Shown: piece by piece, positions 48,058 to 60,100 of the stretch | Layout: each line of letters begins with the position of its first letter | How positions within the stretch are numbered: position 1 is the stretch's first letter | Source: Raphanus sativus | Lineage: Eukaryota > Streptophyta > Magnoliopsida > Brassicales > Brassicaceae | Length of the DNA stretch: 64,000 bases | Direction: 5' to 3' | NCBI RefSeq assembly: GCF_000801105.2 | Contig: NC_079517.1 | Coordinates: 17,555,579 to 17,619,578, forward strand | Made by a program: the position numbers and the translations under genes | The notes under the pieces: generated by a model | Seen by the model: the letters and a program-made list of their open reading frames with translations, nothing else | Told to the model about the DNA's origin: nothing | Databases searched by the model: none

Positions 48058-51000
48058 CCTAATGGAAACAAAGAATGAAGAAGCGATGATCAGAAAAGAA
48101 CTCCCGTGGCTGAAAGAAGAAAATAACTGCATAGTTCCCCCCATAGCCCAGGAGGTGGAGGACTTCTCCTAAGTTGGAAAAAGATATCGATCTAACAATC
48201 CTATCAACATCCAACAATTTCATCGACACAAGAATTATCTATAAAGGCAAATCCTTCCTAGCTACATTCACCTATGGAGAGCCAGATCATTCAAAGCGAA
48301 ATGCGTTTTGGGAAACTCTTTCTACACTACATTCTAATCCTAAAGGACCCTGGTTCCTAACAGGAGACTTCAATGAACTGATAGATAATAGTGAGAAAAG
48401 GGGAGGCCCAGCTAGAGCAGAAGGGACCTTCACGGCGTTTCGTACCTTTCTGTCAGAGAATGACCTCTTTGATCTAAAGCATTCAGGAAATGCCCTCTCT
48501 TGGAGAGGAAAGAGGGGAACCCATCTGGTGAGATGTCGGCTTGACAGAGCAATGAGTAACCCCGAATGGATGGATCTTTTCCCATCCTGCCGAAGTTAGT
48601 ATCTCAAATACGAAGGCTCAGATCACCGCCCCATCATCTCGTACCTCGACACAAAGACAAAGAAAGGACGCAACTTGTTCAGATATGACAAACGTTTGAA
48701 GGATAACAAAGAAATAAAAGACTTGGTTACTGACATCTGGAACAACTGCCAATACCTGGGAGTTCAAGCACGCATTGCTCCATGTCGTCGTGCAATCTGC
48801 AAGTGGTGTAAGCTGTTTCATGAAAATAGCAGACGATTAATAGAAGGTCTAAAAGAAGAACTTGAGGAACAGATGTCAACTGATGACCCAAATGAAGACA
48901 GAATCCAAGAGATCAATAAACTTCTACTAAGTGCTTATCTATCCGAAGAAGCCTACTGGAAACAAAGAAGTCGCCAACTTTGGCTGACTCTTGGAGACTC
49001 GAATTCAGGTTATTTTCATGCAGTAACAAAGACGAGAAAAGCAAGAAATAGACTCACGGTCTTGGAGAATGATGATGGCGTACCTTTCTTTGAAGAAGAT
49101 CAAATCTCAGCCGTAATTTGCTCCTATTATGACACTCTCTTCACTGCAAATCAACGAGAAAAAAGCAATGACACAATAATTCAGGCTCTCAAACCCTATG
49201 TTAGCCAAGCAGAAATAAAGGAGGCTCTCTTCGCCATCAACGCAGACAAAGCCCCAGGCCCTGACGGCTTCTCTGCAAGCTTCTTCCACTCAAACTGGGA
49301 GACAATTGGAGCATCGGTAATCAAGGAAATACAGGAGTTCTTCTCAACAGGAATCATGCCACCGTCCCTAAATGAAACATATGTCAGGTTGATACCTAAA
49401 ACGCAAAGTGCAAAGAGAGTTGACGAGTACAGACCTATTGCGCTGTGCAACGTGTACTACAAGATAATCTCGAAGCTTCTGTCCTTGCGTCTAAAGCCGG
49501 TCTTGAGCTCCATCATCTCTGAAAATCAATCCGCATTTATCCCTGGACGTGCAATAACAGACAATGTTTTGATCACGCATGAAGTTCTACAATACTTAAA
49601 GACATCACAAGCAGAAAAGCAGTGTGCAATGGCAGTTAAAATGGATATGTCTAAAGCCTATGATCGTGTGGAATGGGAGTTTCTAGCTCAAGTAATGGAG
49701 AGGCTAGGCTTTCATGCAAAATGGATTAACTTGATTATGCAATGCGTATCATCAGTGTCTTACTCCTATCTAGTAAACGACTCTGTCTACGGAAGAGTAT
49801 TACCTCACAGAGGCATCAGACAAGGAGACCCCATCTCGCCGTACCTCTTCATCCTCTGTGGGGAAGTCTTGTCGGGTCTCTGCAGAAAGGCAGAACTAGA
49901 TGGAGACTTGAGAGGTGTGAGAGTAACCAGAGGAAGCCCCTGTGTCAATCATCTCTTTTTCGCGGATGACACCATGATCTTCTGCAACTCTTCTCCTGAA
50001 TGTTGCCTCGCACTTATGCAAGTCCTACAAAAATACGAACAAGTCTCGGGTCAAAAGGTGAACATAGCCAAATCATCAATCACCTTCTCTACAAAGACCC
50101 CTCTAGAGACAAGGACAAGAGCTAAAGATCTCCTAGGAATACAAAAGGAAGGAGGCGTTGGGAAATATTTAGGCCTCCCTAAACATTTCGGAAGGAGGAA
50201 GAAAGATCTTTTTACCTCAATAGTCGACAGGATACGGCAGAGAGCTTCAAACTGGTCAACCAGATTCTTATCCCGAGCAGGCAAGCTCACCATGCTTAAA
50301 GCGGTCCTTACGGCAATGCCCACGTATGCCATGTCTTGCTTCCAGCTACCACAAAGCCTCTGCAACAGAATCAAATCAGCTCTCACTCGCTTCTGGTGGG
50401 ACAAAGCACCTGACAAAAAAGGCATGTGCTGGTTAGCTTGAGACAAATTAACAAAGCCAAAGTCGGCAGGCGGTTTAGGACTGAGAGACATCCAGCTGTT
50501 CAACCAAGCATTGCTAGCAAAGATTGCGTGGAGGATCCTAACAGCACCTAGTTGCTTACTAGCAAGAGTACTTACTGGTAAATATTGCCATAAGAAGAGT
50601 TTTCTTGATGTCCAAGTTCCTGCTGTCTGCTCCCATGGATGGCGTAGCATCCTTCACGGTAGAGACCTCCTCCAAGAGAACCTGGGAAAAGCCATTGGTA
50701 ATGGTCAAGACACAAGAATCTGGAAGGACTCGTGGATATCCCTCAAGTCCAAAATAAAACCTTTCGGGCCCATCCACGAATCAGCAATGGACATCAGAGT
50801 TTCTGACCTGCTAACTGATAATCTTCAGTGGAATACAGAGAGAATTGACAAGCTCTTACCAGAGTTTAGGCAGATGATACAGCAGCTGAAGCCAAGTAAA
50901 GAAGGGGCCGAGGATACATATGTCTGGCTCCCTCTAGAATCCGGAGTCTACTCAACGAAGTCAGGATACAATGCGCAAGCTCTATCAACAGGGGCTCCTG

Positions 51001-51986
51001 AGCATCGATTAGCAAACATCCCTCCAACCACGCCTCTAGAGTTCAACTGGGTTAAAGAAATTTGGTCAACTAAAACAGCACCAAAACTTATTCTCTTTAT
51101 GTGGTCAATAATTCAAAGAGCTTTACCTTTGGGGAAAGAACTGCAGAGAAGGGGGATGTTGTCATCTGCCCTATGTCCACGATGCAAGCAAGAAGAAACA
51201 GCTCTACACGTCTTCTTCCAGTGTCCATTTGCCAAAGAAGTTTGGCGCCTGATCCCCCTCAAATTCCCAGTTCACCTAGCTGTTGAGACGGACTTTAAAG
51301 ACCTGGTGGTACTTGCAAGAAACATGGTATGCCTCCCACCGACAGGAATTAGAGTCCCGATCCTTCCCTGGATTTGCTGGTCCCTATGGTTGGCAAGAAA
51401 CAGATTGCTATTTGAGGATGTAACGGCTCAGCCTATGGAGGTAGCCACAAAAAGTATAGTAGCAGCGCTGGAGTGGAACCAAGCTCAGGACAAAGCAAAA
51501 GAGAATCAAACCGTACCAACAGTGGCAGAACAGCGCCAAGGCCAAAGCTCCCTCCGGCCCCACCGATGCTTCGTTGACGCCGCTTGGGATGCTTCTTCAC
51601 ACCGAGCAGGAGTCGCATGGCGCCTCACCAGTAATCAATCGGGACCTCCCTTGTCAGGAACCCGAATCATCGAGAACGTAGGATCCCCTCTAATGGCGGA
51701 ATCGATAGCTCTCCAGGAAGGTATCTCTCAGTCGATCGCTCTAGGGCTCACTTCGGTTACCTTCTTCTCCGACTGCGCAACGCTCATAAGAGCAATCACC
51801 TCCCAGAATCAAGTGAAAGAGATTTACGGCGTCCTTCAAGACATCAAATCCCTCTCAACAAGCTTCGATTCGATCGGTTACAATCACATCCCCCGTTCTC
51901 AGAACAGGGATGTCGATCTTCTAGCAAAACGAGCCCTTAAGGCTTCGTCTCTCCCTTCTGTTTCATCTTTTCGCTTGTTGGGCTAG
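48058..51986 (+). pseudogene. LINE ORF2, remainder (endonuclease, reverse transcriptase, zf-RVT, RNase H)
   Basis: The protein resumes after the Athila element with the rest of the endonuclease, including the catalytic GDFNE (about 48365) and SDHRP (about 48618). Reverse transcriptase follows, with APGPDGFSASFF, KMDMSKAYDRVEW and the active-site FADD (49959-49970). A zf-RVT zinc-binding region comes next (CPRCKQEETALHVFFQC, about 51175-51225). An RNase H-like domain (CFVDAAWDAS to about 51945) ends the protein. Lesions are a frameshift near 48175-48184, TAG at 48597-48599 and TGA at 50439-50441. Otherwise the frame is conserved to 51986. Confidence 0.9.
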
Positions 51987-52075
51987 CCACTTTTGGGCTT
52001 AAATCTCTTTAACTCTTCTTTTTCAGCTTTAAATCAATCGAAATCGTTGTTCAAAAAAAAAAAGTTATACCATTG

Positions 52076-52584
52076 GTATACAAAAGTTTATTATCCTCAT
52101 ACGCTGCCAAAAAAACTAAAAACAATTTTAGAATATTATCGAAGAATTCTGTTAATTATTTGTGTATGTAAAGATATTATTACCTTGACGTTTATGATTT
52201 AATTGAGTTACATTTTGGTGATGTTATTTGAAAATATAGTTATTATTTGGGATAATTTGTAAATTACTCTACAAACACTTTGAAATTTGAAAATTACACA
52301 TTCTTTTTTATTTTTTTTGAAAAATACACTTTCTTAAATATGAATTGACCTTTTTACCCAGATTAAATATTTCAATAAATAAAAATAAATTCGAAATTAA
52401 GAATCCTATTATTATAGTTATTTATGTTTAAGATAAATTTGTGTGTTGAAATAAATATGTTATTTTATCATTTTTATTTTTACAATAACAAAATATTATA
52501 AAATAAACAATTTATGATTTGTTTGACTTTATCATGATTCATGAAGTTTATATATTTTATTTTATTTTCTTAACCTTATATAAA
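52076..52584. other. AT-rich sequence between the LINE and the Mutator-like element
   Basis: I see no gene or recognisable repeat in this short stretch. Confidence 0.5.
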
Positions 52585-53166
52585 GGGCTTATTGCAAAAG
52601 TGACTCAAAACTTGAATTCAAACAGAAAACTAACCTTTTCTTTTGACTCATTTTTTTTTTGAGTTTTTAACCCCACATCTGCATTTTATCTACGAAAATG
52701 CCATTAACCTTTTTTTTTTTTTTTTTTCGAAAATGGCTTCTTTACTGTCTCAACCTCATTTTCTTCAAGTATTTACAATATTGCCACTGCCATGAATAGT
52801 GGGAACAACCTTGTACGAACTGTTTGGAGCTTTTAATGCCCTTTAATGCACGTAAATCTCTTTACACTCTCTCTGTTTCAATTGTTATGAACTAAAAACA
52901 ACATTTCTTTCACTTTCTCTCCATATTCATCCAAAAAACTGAAGCTTTTGATTCAAAATTGTTTGGAGCCATATTTCTTTCGTTTTGACTTACGGTTGCT
53001 TTCGTTTGAGGTTCTGGGTGGTTGGAGAAGACCCTGTGTGCAAACAAAGTCATCTCACCTAGTTGAAGGTACGAATTTGAATTTTTTTCAAAATCTGTTC
53101 GCGTAGAAGACTTACAAGTAAGTCATCTGTATGTAGAAGACTTACTGATGAGTCTTCTGGTCAAAC

Positions 53167-53860
53167 GGACGACTTAAACTAAGTCGTCCAGCTTTGTTTG
53201 GTGAAAAAAAACAGTCCAGACGACTTATATATAAGTCGTCTACGAGAAACAGGCTAGTTTTGCATTTGACCGAATCGTGTCAGATCTTTGACTATTTCTG
53301 GACGACTTATAATTCAGTCGTCTCTCGGAAAGTTAAAATTTCAATATTTTATTAAACTAGACGACTTACGTGTAAGTCGTCTTAGGTTAGTTTTGTAGTT
53401 GAAAAATAAAACTTCATAATTTAATTTTTACCAGACGACATAATATAAAGTCGTCCCGTCAGAAGACTTAATTTAAAGTCGTCCGGGGAAAGCAAAGTCG
53501 TCCAGAATTTTTCCCAATTAAGTCGTCCAAACCTTGCTTATCCCGGACGACCTTAAATTAAGTCGTCTAGCTGGACGACTTTTAGTTAAGTCGTCTGGAG
53601 AAAGTTAAATTTCAAGTTTTATTTTTCAATTACAAAACTAACCTGGGACGACTTACGTGTAAGTCGTCTAGTTTGAATAAAATATTGAAATTTTTACTTT
53701 CCAGAGACGACTGATTATAAGTCGTCCAGAAATAGTCAAAGATCTGACACGATTCGGTCAAATGCAAAACTAGCCCGTTTTTCGTAGACGACTTATATAT
53801 AAGTCGTCTGAATTTTTTTTTTTAACAAACAAAGCCGGACGACTTAGAATTAAGTCGTCC
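53167..53860. repeat. Large foldback immediately upstream of the transposase
   Basis: The left arm (53167 to about 53497) and right arm (about 53532-53860) are reverse complements over some 330 bp. Matching blocks include TTTGCATTTGACCGAATCGT against ACGATTCGGTCAAATGCAAA, and TTTCAATATTTTATT against its inverse. The arms are studded with GACGACTTA-N-TAAGTCGTC small palindromes. The loop is only about 35 bases. The acceptor-like TTTGCAG just before ATG 54012 suggests this region is transcribed as leader or first intron of the transposase gene. Confidence 0.85.
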
Positions 53861-54011
53861 CTTTTAATTTTCAATTGCAAAAGTGACCTCTTTAGACGAC
53901 TTACCTTTAAGTCTTCTGGACGACTTAAATCTAAGTCGTCTGCGATAATGTTTGTTGAACTTCTTCATTTTCTCTATGTTTACTAATGTGTTTTATTTTG
54001 AATATTTGCAG

Positions 54012-56434
54012 ATGATTTTTAAGTTACATGCAGTGTATGGAGAATGGTTGTTGAGAGATTTCCGTTGGGATTTTGTGGTTGATGATCTCAAAGGAGCAAG
54101 ATTGTTTTTATTGAATGAAGATTCAACACATGCTGAACTTGTTGCAATGGCTCAAGAAGATTATAACCTGGACATGAGATCAGTGACTGTGGAGATTAGC
54201 TACTCATTACCAGCAGAAATGATGATGACTCCAAGCAGTCCTCCCATTCATGTTACAAGTGATAGACAAGTTCGAAACTTGCTCGAGATACTCAAAACGC
54301 ATAGAGTATGTCTTTGTGTATCAAGCCGCAGCAAGGTGGAAACGGTTTCAGAGAAAAGAGAAGAAGCTGGTGATAATGATGAAGCTGGTGAATGGGAAGA
54401 AGATGTTGGTGATAATGATGAAGCTGGTGAATGGGAAGAAGATGTTGGTGATAATGATGAGGCTGATGAATGTTTTGAAGATGTTGGTGATAATGAGTCT
54501 GTTGAAGATGAAAATCAAGATGGGGAGGAGGAAAATGGGGAGGAGGAAAATGGGGAGGAGGATGCTGATAACACTATTGTTGGTGAAACGGATCAGAATG
54601 GTGGGGATTACAGTCTTTATGGAAAGGTTCTAGATGAGGACGAGGAAGATGATGATAATATTTGTTTTGAAGAAATTGAAAAGACATATGCTAAGACAAA
54701 TGCTATTGAAGGAGGAAAATCGGATTGTACCAGCATCTATGTCAACCAGAGTTTTGTTAGCAAGGATGCACTGCTTTCAGAGCTGCGGTTGACAGCAGTG
54801 AGGGGTAGGTTTTCTTTCAGAATATACAAATCAACAAAAACTCTCCTTGTGGCAATATGTCGGGTTAGCGGTTGTGGATGGAAGATCAGAGCGAGTGTGA
54901 AACATGGGTCAAACACGTTTTGGGTAACAAAGTATGTGGAAAAACATTTATGCTCAATTGGAGACCGAATCGCTCAGCGGAGACACTGTACTCCAAAGTA
55001 TGTTGGTAGTCTTTTCATTGATCGTGTTGGGATCATTGATGGGATAACTCCACAGCATATCACTGATGCAATGAAGAACATGTTTGGCATGACGCTTGAT
55101 TACACCACTTCATACAGAGCACTGTTATATGCACAGAAATTGGTGAGAGGATCAGCAGAAGAAGGGTATTCGCGTCTGCCTTCATATCTCGAGCAAATCT
55201 CCATTGCAAATCCTGATTCTATCACGGCTATAGAACTTGATTCTGAGAAAAGATTTAAGTATCTATTTCTCTCTTTTGGAGCTTCTATCAAAGGTTTTAA
55301 GTATCAGAGAAGGGTCATTGTGGTGGATGGAACTCACCTAAGTGGAAAGTATGGAGGTGTTATGTTAGTTGCAGCCGCACAAGATGGCAATTTTCAGATA
55401 TTCCCATTGGCTTTTGGGATCGTGGATGCTGAAGATGAACCTTCTTGGGAATGGTTTTTCACAAAATTGGCTAGTTGTATATCTCATGACAAGCCTCTGG
55501 TGATAGTCTCTGACCGGCACGCGGCCATTAAAAGTGCGTGTGAGAAGGTGTTTCCTTGGGCAACCCGAGGAATATGTTATTATCACCTTCAAGATAACAT
55601 TGTCAAAAAGTTTAAAGGGAAACATCTCATGTACTTGGTGAAAGGGGCTGCTTATGCGCACACGGTTCACGATTTTAACCGGTACATGGCTGAGATACGG
55701 AGTGCAAACCCGGAACTTGCAACGTATTTGGAGAAGGCCGACGCCAAGCTATGGTCAAGGGTTTATTGTAAGGGGAACAGGTTCAACATAAAAACAAGCA
55801 ACATCGCTGAATCTATTAATTCCGCACTGAAGCGAGCAAGAGGATTTCCGATTCCGTTCCTGCTGGAGTTCATAAGGCAGAAGTTAGGAAAATGGTATTG
55901 GAAAAGGAGACAAGATGCTTTGAGTCTCCCAACTGTACATAGCCGGGGTGTTGAATACTTGCTTGCTGTTCGATCAGAGATAGCGGATACGATGACGGTC
56001 GAACCAATTGATGGATGGCGTTTCTTTGTCAAAGGTGGCAAAATGGACTGTGCGGTTGATTTGGAACATGTAAAGTGTGGTTGTGGTGTCTATGGAGTGG
56101 AGAAAATACCTTGCTCTCATGCTATAGCAGCTGGAACACATGCTGGTGTGCATATCGACACACTTGTATGTCCACTTTACTCAAAGAATCATCTGTATGC
56201 AGGATACTCAGAGATATATATCCTATCGTGTCACAACATATTGAGGAACGAGAATGCTTTCCTCCAAACGTAAAGCGTGGTCCGGGGAGACAGAAGAAAT
56301 CAAGATGGCAATCTTGGTTGGAGCTATCTAGGATGAGGGGACACAAACCCAGGAAGAAACACAGGGCACGGAGATGCTCAAACTGCAAGGAAACTGGCCA
56401 TACGAAACCACAATGTACACAACCAGTTGACTAG
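54012..56434 (+). pseudogene. MURA-type transposase with a frameshift near its C-terminus
   Basis: The start is taken at ATG 54012, right after a TTTGCAG acceptor; the open frame extends slightly upstream. An N-terminal region is followed by an acidic repeat (39-bp units at 54365-54495 and 15-bp GEEEN units at 54523-54560). Next is the MuDR DNA-binding domain (about residues 238-318). The MULE catalytic domain follows, with VVDGTHLSGKYGG (first Asp), VIVSDRHA (second Asp) and SNIAESINSALKRA (Glu). A SWIM zinc finger (CGCGVYGVEKIPCSHA) comes after it. Near 56213-56222, in an ATATATAT run, the frame shifts, and the rest, including a CCHC knuckle (CSNCKETGHTKPQC, 56375-56416), lies in another frame ending at 56434. 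The catalytic core is intact. Confidence 0.85.
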
Positions 56435-57147
56435 TTGTCCAGACGACCTAAATATAAGTCGTCCAGTCTTGATTACCCGTCCAGACGACTAATTTCTAAG
56501 TCGTCCAGTGTTTCGTCTACCTTCTACGAAGTCGTCCAGTGTATTAGACTACCTTCTACTATCCCTTCAAGTGTATTTTTTTAGACGACCTTTTACGAAG
56601 TCGTCCAGTGTATTTAAGTCGTCCAGTGTATTTAAGTCGTCCAGTGTTTAGACTACCTTCTACTATCCCTTCAAGTGTATTTTTGTAAGTCGTCCAGCTG
56701 AAAACCTTCCAGACGACTTATTTGTAAGTCGTCCAGCTGGAAAACCTTCCAGACGACTTATTTGTAAGTCGTCCAGCTGGAAAACCTTCCAGACGACTTA
56801 TTTGTAAGTCGTCCAGCTGGAAAACCTTCCAGACGACTTATTTGTAAGTCGTCCAGCTGGAAAACCTTCCAGACGACTTATTTGTAAGTCGTCCAGCTGG
56901 AAAACCTTCCAGACGACTTATTTGTAAGTTAGAAAATCTATACAAGTTAGAAAATCAAATAAATCATACATGCCCACAAACATACAAATAGATTTGTGTA
57001 AACAAATAGTTCAAATATACAAATAGATTTGTGTATACAAATAGTTCAAATATACAAATTGATTTGTGTATCTATACAAGTTAAAAAATCTATACAAGTT
57101 AAAAAATCTATACAAGTTAAAAAATCTATACAAATTGATTTGTGTAT
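56435..57147. repeat. AAGTCGTC palindromic array between the convergent genes
   Basis: Right after the transposase stop come irregular GACGAC/AAGTCGTCC repeats. Then there are six copies of a 40-bp unit with GTCCAGCTGG at about 56690, 56731, 56771, 56811, 56851 and 56891. Each unit contains CCAGACGACTTA-TTTG-TAAGTCGTCC, which can fold, and the palindrome CCAGCTGG. From 56936 to 57147 a different short repeat follows (CAAGTTAGAAAATCTATA, ACAAATAGATTTGTGTA). The array would lie in the 3' ends of both genes. Confidence 0.9.
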
Positions 57148-60100
57148 CTAATCATACATGCCTACAAACATACCACCATCCTCATTATCTTTCAGATGCT
57201 GATCAACAAGCTCCGTCCATATAGCCAAAGCCATAGTATCCCTCATAGTCTTCGCATTGGACCTAGCAAAGTCTTTAGGGCTAAAGGGGACCCCAAGAGC
57301 ATGACATTCAATGTACTTTGCAGCGTACACGCCACAATCACCATTGTTGGCCGTGGGTACATCTTTGAGGAGTCTCTCATAAGTGTATCGCTCCAACCCA
57401 TGCATCTGGTCTCCGCACTCCACAATCAGATAAGGGACCATCTCGAGAAAAGGCTCCATTATCTCATCCCATCTTTCTGGTATGGTAGTTGAAGGTATGC
57501 TGTCCCAGACGACTATGTGCCTCTTAGGGATCGATATCCAAATAGCCACCCAATGTTTGTTGTCCAAGTTCAGTGGCGCATAGATATCATCAATGTCCTC
57601 CCCCCACTTCTTGTTTGATTGGCAAAATGAAGGCATTGATCCGTCATACAAACTCGCCGCCCCACTAGGTAGCATTTTTCCTAAACCATTGTGATCAGAC
57701 GACGATGTTTTGAAGACCAGATACTGTTCTCTCCAAGACTGGGTAAAGTTGTGATCCAGGAAGCACATTCGCTCGCTCCGGAAACATTGTGGGTTCTCCT
57801 TATACCTCTGCCTCAGCACATTCATCCAAGCATCTATATGCTGCATATAAAATAATACAAGTTAGAACCTTCCAGACGACTTACAAATAAGTCGTCTGGA
57901 AGGTTTTCCAGCTGGACGACTTACAAATAAGTCGTCTGGAAGGTTTTCCAGCTCGAAAACCTTCCAGACGACTTATTTGTAAGTCGTCCAGCTGGAAAAC
58001 CTTCCAGACGACTTATATATTTACAAATCTATACAAAGACAAGTTACCAGACGACTTATTTGTAAGTCTTCTGGAAGGTTTTCCAGCTGGACGACTTACA
58101 AATAAGTCGTCCAGCTGGAAAACCTTCCAGACGACTTATATATTTACAAATCTATACAAAGACAAGTTACCAGACGACTTAAAGATAAGCAGAAGACTTA
58201 CTACGTCTTCCAGCCATGCTTTGGATGTCCGGAGTTTTTGATACCACCAAGTTGGTGATGTACGTGGTTTGTCCTCTTCCTTAGTGAAATAATCACTGCA
58301 AACAAAAAAGCAATCAGTTTTGGTAGACTAAATCAAGCTATTATGGGTAAAGCAATCACTTACGGATCAGTTTTCAACCAATCAGCGAGCTCCTTCATCT
58401 TAGGTCTGTTTAGTGTGGGAAATGGATTATACTTTCCCACTCTAAGGAGTTTCCTTCTCTCTGCCGTATAAGGAGATATCTGCGTGGGAGCAGGTTTCTT
58501 CGTTCGTTCACTCCTTGCACGCACAGAAGCAGTGGGAGCTGTTTGGTCCAATACAACCAGGCTCGGTTCTGAAGCTGAAGCTGGATCGGTGGAAGCGAAG
58601 CTCGGTTGTTGATCGTTGGAAGCGAAGCTCGGTTGGTCAGTGGAAGTGAGAGGAACAATCTCTTTGGAGGTGACACCATCTGCTTTATCCTCCGGCAAGA
58701 TCTTATATACCGAGATCGCCTCATCTGCTGTATCCTCCGGCAACAATCTCTGCAATAAAAGAGAACAAGTTAACCCTGGACGACTTAAATAAAAGTTGGG
58801 AGAGGATTTGGTTCCAGCTGGAGTTCAGACGACTTATTTGTAAGTCGTCTGGAAGTTTTCCAGCTGGACGACTTACAAATAAGTCGTCTGGAAGGTTTTC
58901 CAGCTGGAAAACCTTCCAGACGACTTATTTGTAAGTCGTCCAGCTGGAAACCTTCCAGACGACTTATATATTTACAAATCTATACAAAGACCAGACGACT
59001 TAAAGATTTGATATTAACCTCTTTGGGCAGAGGAGAAGGCTGTTTCTTTTGTGGAGAAGGCTTTTTCGTTTGAGGAGCAGGCTGTTTCGTCTGAGGAGCA
59101 GGCTGTTTAGTTTGAGGAGCAGGCTGTTTCGTTTGAGGAGCAGGCTGTTTAGTTTGAGGAGCAGGCTGTTTAGTTTGAGGAGCAGGCTGTTTCGTTTGAG
59201 GAGTAGGCTTTGCCTTTTGAGGAGCAGGCTGTCTGGTGGGAGGAGTAGGATGATTGGTTTGAAGTGGAGGCTGATCCTTTTGAGGAGTAGTCTGTTTGTT
59301 ACTAGCCCCGGTTTCTGGGGCTTGTGGGGTAGGGTGTTTTTTACTAACCCCGGTTTCTGGGGCTTGAGGGGTAGCCTGATTGGTGACACCAACCTTCTTC
59401 TCCACAGCTTCCAATCTATCGGAGATCTTCCTAATCTCCCTGATGCACTTCTTAAACCCCTCTTTCATCATGTCACCTAAGTCCTTGAACATGTTTTCTA
59501 ACTCCTCTCTGGTCACCCAACTAGCCTCTTCTCTAGCCTCTTCTGTAGCCTCTTCTGTAGCCTCTGTAGGAGCCTCTTCTCTAGCCTCTTTAGGAGCCTC
59601 TTTAGGAGCCTCTTTACGAGCTTTCTTCCGAGGTCTCTGATTGTCTTCCTCCACCTCCTCCACAACCATCTCTTTGGCTCTTTTCGATGGAGTCACAAAC
59701 TTGGGTTTTGTACCAGTGACTTCCCAGCAATCCATGGTCCACTTCCACGGTCTCCGATCATACATCACTTTAATGATGTTCTCCGCGGGCACGTCATCAA
59801 CCTCAGAGTCCCATTTTGGCCACATTTCACTAATGTCCTTCTCAACAAAGTTGATCACGCGGGTCTGCAGTAAATAGAAGAAGAATCGAGTTAGATATTT
59901 GAAACAAAATACTAAATAGACGACTTAATTATAAGTCGTCAACTAAGTCGTCCAGCTGGACGACCTTCCAGACGACTTATTATAAGTCGTCTACTAAGTC
60001 GTCCAGCTGGACGACCTTCCAGACGACTTATAATAAGTCGTCTACTAAGTCGTCCAGCTGGAAGACCTTCCAGACGACTTATAATAAGTCGTCTACTAAG

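Larger units (their letters stand above)
34127..52063 (+). mobile_element. Full-length L1-type LINE, interrupted by an Athila element
   Basis: A 12-bp direct repeat GTTATACCATTG flanks the unit (34115-34126 and 52064-52075), and a poly-A tract (52053-52063) precedes the right copy, the signature of target-primed reverse transcription. LINE sequence alone (34127-36621 plus 48058-52063) is about 6.5 kb, the expected full length. It carries ORF1 (DUF4283-like region and zinc knuckle) and ORF2 (endonuclease, reverse transcriptase, zf-RVT, RNase H). Both frames contain stops or shifts. The Athila insertion at 36622-48052 splits the endonuclease coding region, so this copy cannot move. Confidence 0.92.
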
